Source of the DNA: SFHK01 sp045538305
GTDB lineage: Bacteria > Bacillota > Clostridia > Christensenellales > Aristaeellaceae
Direction: 5' to 3'
Assembly (NCBI GenBank): GCA_045538305.1
Contig: JAZSRC010000075.1
Location: forward strand, 1 to 17,092
DNA: 17,092 nt
Part shown: positions 15,191 through 17,092 of the stretch, piece by piece
Layout of the letters: every line of letters begins with the position of its first letter
Numbering within the stretch: the stretch's first letter is position 1
The notes under the pieces: generated by a model
Told to the model about the DNA's origin: nothing
The model's database searches: none
The model's input: the letters and a program-made list of their open reading frames with translations, nothing else
Translations under genes and position numbers: made by a program

Positions 15191-15832
15191 TCAGGCCTTG
15201 ACCGAGTCGCGGACGAAGAGCAGCGCACCGTTTGCTCCGGGCAGAGCGCCCTTAACGAGCAGCAGGTTTCTCTCAGCATCCACGCGGATCACTTCCAGAT
15301 TCTGGACGGTGACCTTCTCGTTACCATACTGACCGGCCATTTTCTTGCCTTTGAAAACGCGGGAAGGATCGGAGTTTGCGCTCAGGGAGCCTACGCCGCG
15401 ATGGTACTTGGAACCGTGGCTCATAGGGCCGGTGTGCTGATTCCATCTCTGGATAACGCCGGTATAGCCATGACCTTTGCTGATTCCAGTTACGTCGATC
15501 TTGTCGCCTTCTGCGAAGATGTCAACCTTGATCTGGTCGCCAACCTTCAGGCTGGAAATGTCGTCAAGGCGCAGTTCGCGAAGATAACGGGTTGCGGGAA
15601 CGCCCGCTTTAGCGAAATGGCCGAGCTCGGGTTTGTTCTTCAGTTTCTGAGCGCGCTGTTCGGTGAGCTCTCCGAAACCGACCTGAACCGCCTCATAGCC
15701 GTCTTTTTTGCAAGTCTTGACCTGAGTTACGGTGCAGGGACCTGCTTCGACGACCGTGACCGGCACCAGACGTCCATCATTAAGGAAGATCTGGGTCATG
15801 CCGATCTTTTTGCCGAGAATTGCCTTCTTCAT
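15191..15832 (-). CDS. rplC: 50S ribosomal protein L3
   Basis: A 213-residue early 50S assembly protein with an arm reaching the peptidyl-transferase centre. MKKAILGKKIGMTQIF starts the protein. The central KGHGYTGVIQRWNQHTGPMS stretch with SKYHRGVGSLSANSDPSRV is the conserved arm, and VTVQNLEVIRVD with GALPGANGALLFVR is the C-terminal hallmark. AGAGGTG, about 7 bases before the ATG, is a moderate ribosome binding site. It lies 11 bases after rpsJ. Confidence 0.98.
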   Translation of the reverse strand: MKKAILGKKIGMTQIFLNDGRLVPVTVVEAGPCTVTQVKTCKKDGYEAVQVGFGELTEQRAQKLKNKPELGHFAKAGVPATRYLRELRLDDISSLKVGDQIKVDIFAEGDKIDVTGISKGHGYTGVIQRWNQHTGPMSHGSKYHRGVGSLSANSDPSRVFKGKKMAGQYGNEKVTVQNLEVIRVDAERNLLLVKGALPGANGALLFVRDSVKA

Positions 15833-15843
15833 TGTTACACCTC

Positions 15844-16152
15844 TTACAGTTTGATTTCGATCTCAACGCCCGCGGGAAGGTCAAGCTTCGTGAGCGCATC
15901 GATGGTCTTGGGAGTGGGCTGAAGGATATCGATCAGGCGCTTGTGGGTGCGCAGTTCGAACTGTTCGCGACTATCCTTGTGCTTGTGGGGAGAACGAAGG
16001 ATTGTCACGATTTCCTTCTCCGTGGGGAGCGGGATCGGGCCGGATACGCGGGAACCGGTTCTCTTGGCGGTTTCCACGATACGGGCTGCGGACTGGTCGA
16101 TGAGCGAGTGCTCAAAGGCCTTCAGCTTGATGCGGATCTTCTGGTTTGCCAT
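15844..16152 (-). CDS. rpsJ: 30S ribosomal protein S10 (NusE)
   Basis: A 102-residue protein of the 30S head; with NusB it also acts in transcription antitermination. KIRIKLKAFEHSLIDQS (5-21), SGPIPLPTEKE (37-47), HKHKDSREQFELRTHKR (56-72) and LPAGVEIEIKL at the end are canonical. AAGGAGG (16164-16170) lies 11 bases upstream of the ATG. It is the first gene of the operon and is preceded by a long structured leader and its own promoter, with no rpsL, rpsG, fusA or tuf upstream. Confidence 0.98.
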   Translation of the reverse strand: MANQKIRIKLKAFEHSLIDQSAARIVETAKRTGSRVSGPIPLPTEKEIVTILRSPHKHKDSREQFELRTHKRLIDILQPTPKTIDALTKLDLPAGVEIEIKL

Positions 16153-16393
16153 TGTTTTGGTTTCCTCCTTCTGGACTCATGCACACGCTGCCGGGCGTGC
16201 CCTTATACAAATTTTTGACGGCGCATGAGCCGTCGTCCGATTGTCGGACTGGTCCCCGGAAATTCCCCGTACGAATGCCGTTCATCCGCTTTTCGAACGG
16301 ATTCGAACGCAACCTCCCGGTTCATCCCTCGCCGATGCGGGTGATTCATCGCCATATTTCCCGGCAGATGTGCATGGCTCACCCACACGCAAC
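16153..16393 (-). promoter_or_regulatory. Structured 5' leader of the S10 operon
   Basis: About 240 bases lie between the predicted transcription start and rpsJ. On the minus strand I see: a long stem joining 16384-16379 with 16344-16339 and, inside it, 16378-16374 with 16355-16351; a perfect hairpin with TTCGAA arms (16292-16307); an overlapping alternative CCGTTC/GAACGG hairpin (16300-16295 with 16283-16278); two adjacent perfect 6-bp hairpins (16249-16235 and 16234-16217); and a 6-bp hairpin just before the ribosome binding site (16200-16183). No U-tract follows any of them, so none is an evident intrinsic terminator. The dense structure and overlapping alternatives fit a ribosomal-protein leader that controls the operon, possibly through L4 or another product. 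This is inference. Confidence 0.55.
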
Positions 16394-16399
16394 GGCTCT

Positions 16400-16429
16400 A
16401 TTATATACCAGGTACCATAGGTTTGACAA
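16400..16429 (-). promoter_or_regulatory. Main promoter of the S10-spc operon
   Basis: On the minus strand TTGTCA (16429-16424) and a perfect TATAAT (16405-16400) are 18 bases apart, predicting a start near 16393. The -35 box overlaps one arm of an inverted repeat, TTGACA (16423-16428) and TGTCAA (16440-16445). No other clear promoter was seen between rpsJ and rpmJ, so this is likely to drive the whole operon. Confidence 0.75.
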
Positions 16430-16476
16430 GTTATGATTGTGTCAATTTACGTTATAAGATTGCGCATAATCTAATA

Positions 16477-16875
16477 TTAACATTGTTTCTTTCGCTTTTT
16501 TGCGCGCTTATTTCCCTTTTCATCCACCAGATGATAGCTGATATCGATCAGAAGAGCCATTTTTTCTACATCCGTTTTCTCATTCAGGAGTACTGATATC
16601 CAATGATGCTTATTCATGTGATACGCTTTGAAAATAGAACCGTTATCAATAACGGAAAATGCCGTAAGCGGATCGCATTTCAGATTCAATATAGTTACGT
16701 GGCTATCCCCGGTTATGCCAAGCTTTTCACAAGGTAAATCTTCAATTATAACCGCGAACCATTTCCCCGACGCTTTGTTTCTGAATACCATATGATCATT
16801 CAAAGGACGCCAAGGATATTCCGGCGCCGCTGCATGTTTTTCTTCTATATAATTTACTATTGAATCCTTCATCAT
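16477..16875 (-). CDS. MmcQ/YjbR family protein
   Basis: A 132-residue protein of the MmcQ/YjbR family, a CyaY-like fold sometimes called DNA-binding although the function is not established. Family features are YPWRPLNDHMVFRNKASGKWF (two overlapping blocks, about 20-40), HVTILNLKCDPL (59-70), and the helix KAYHMNKHHWISVLL (83-97). The C-terminus is a lysine/arginine-rich tail (KRAKKRKKQC). There are two adjacent ATG codons (16875 and 16872) and only a weak GGAAAATGGGAA ribosome binding site. It sits alone between a terminator upstream and the S10 promoter downstream, with no obvious promoter or terminator of its own. Confidence 0.82.
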   Translation of the reverse strand: MMKDSIVNYIEEKHAAAPEYPWRPLNDHMVFRNKASGKWFAVIIEDLPCEKLGITGDSHVTILNLKCDPLTAFSVIDNGSIFKAYHMNKHHWISVLLNEKTDVEKMALLIDISYHLVDEKGNKRAKKRKKQC

Positions 16876-16899
16876 TTCCCATTTTCCGTTTCATCAAAA

Positions 16900-16935
16900 T
16901 AATAAAATCGCCGCTGCACGTTTCCATGCAGCGGC
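16900..16935 (-). terminator. Terminator of the upstream sugar-binding protein gene
   Basis: A perfect 9-bp stem (16910-16918 with 16927-16935, GCCGCTGCA type) with an 8-base loop is followed on the minus strand by GATTTTATTATTTTG. It lies about 30 bases past the stop codon of the right-edge gene and 25 bases before the MmcQ/YjbR start. Confidence 0.88.
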
Positions 16936-16965
16936 ATGCTTTCATCCGGCTAAACCTTGTATCGA

Positions 16966-17092
16966 TCAGTCGTATACGAGCAGAGCGATGTCAGGATTGT
17001 CGATGTTGGCAGCGGTGTACCACTGTGCGCCAGTGTCTACGTCCGCAACTGCTTCGCCGGTGTAGGCGAGGTAGGCCAGCTCAACAGCCTTG
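16966..17092 (-). CDS. Probable sugar ABC transporter substrate-binding protein, C-terminal end only
   Basis: Only the last 41 codons are in the window; the rest lies beyond the right edge. The translation includes AVELAYLAYTGEAVADVDTG, then QWYTAANIDNPDIALLVYD and a TGA stop. This matches the C-terminus of periplasmic-binding-protein family 4 (RbsB-like) sugar receptors of Clostridia, which typically end in NIDDPEI...YD. In a Gram-positive it would be a surface lipoprotein, but its N-terminus is not visible. The call rests on a short tail. Confidence 0.6.
   Translation of the reverse strand, partial: KAVELAYLAYTGEAVADVDTGAQWYTAANIDNPDIALLVYD

Noticed and set aside
16112..16388. Minus-strand open frames of 66 and 61 codons in the S10 leader, considered as leader peptides
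   Set aside because: Starts are GTG or TTG without properly spaced ribosome binding sites. The first runs into rpsJ out of frame, and no attenuation-type codon run is seen.

Overview
The window is chromosomal DNA from a Gram-positive anaerobe of the Clostridia (Bacillota). The evidence is the S10-spc gene order with adk and map after secY, a KOW-domain gene between map and infA, strong AGGAGG-type ribosome binding sites before almost every gene, a zinc-type S14, and a group IIC intron. I cannot name a genus. Nearly everything is explained by known families; the main points of interest are the intron, the operon ends and the S10 leader.

Layout. Positions 1-276 hold the 5' part (domain I) of a group IIC intron on the minus strand, sitting directly behind the terminator of a minus-strand glycoside hydrolase gene (330-2279). 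A divergent promoter region (2280-2464) separates that gene from a plus-strand AEC-family membrane transporter (2465-3388). A short intergenic region (3389-3639) holds two terminator hairpins. From 3640 to 16152 the minus strand carries one tightly packed ribosomal-protein operon, transcribed from right to left: rpsJ-rplC-rplD-rplW-rplB-rpsS-rplV-rpsC-rplP-rpmC-rpsQ-rplN-rplX-rplE-rpsN-rpsH-rplF-rplR-rpsE-rpmD-rplO-secY-adk-map-KOW gene-infA-rpmJ. A promoter near 16400-16429 and a roughly 240-base structured leader precede rpsJ. Upstream lie a small MmcQ/YjbR-family gene (16477-16875), a terminator (16900-16935), and the C-terminal end of a probable sugar-binding lipoprotein running off the right edge.

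How the genes work together. The operon supplies parts of both ribosomal subunits, the SecY translocon channel, adenylate kinase, methionine aminopeptidase and initiation factor IF1. Spacing is short throughout: several stops and starts overlap (rplD/rplW, rplP/rpmC, map/KOW gene), and many ribosome binding sites lie inside the end of the preceding gene. The operon ends after rpmJ at hairpins. The rpsM-rpsK-rpsD-rpoA-rplQ block that usually follows in Bacillota is not here, and neither is the rpsL-rpsG-fusA-tuf block that often precedes rpsJ.

Several starts differ from the longest open frame and were set by ribosome binding sites and family length: infA (TTG), rpsN (GTG), rpsE, rplX, rpsQ and the glycoside hydrolase. 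rpmJ is a 37-codon gene that is easy to miss.
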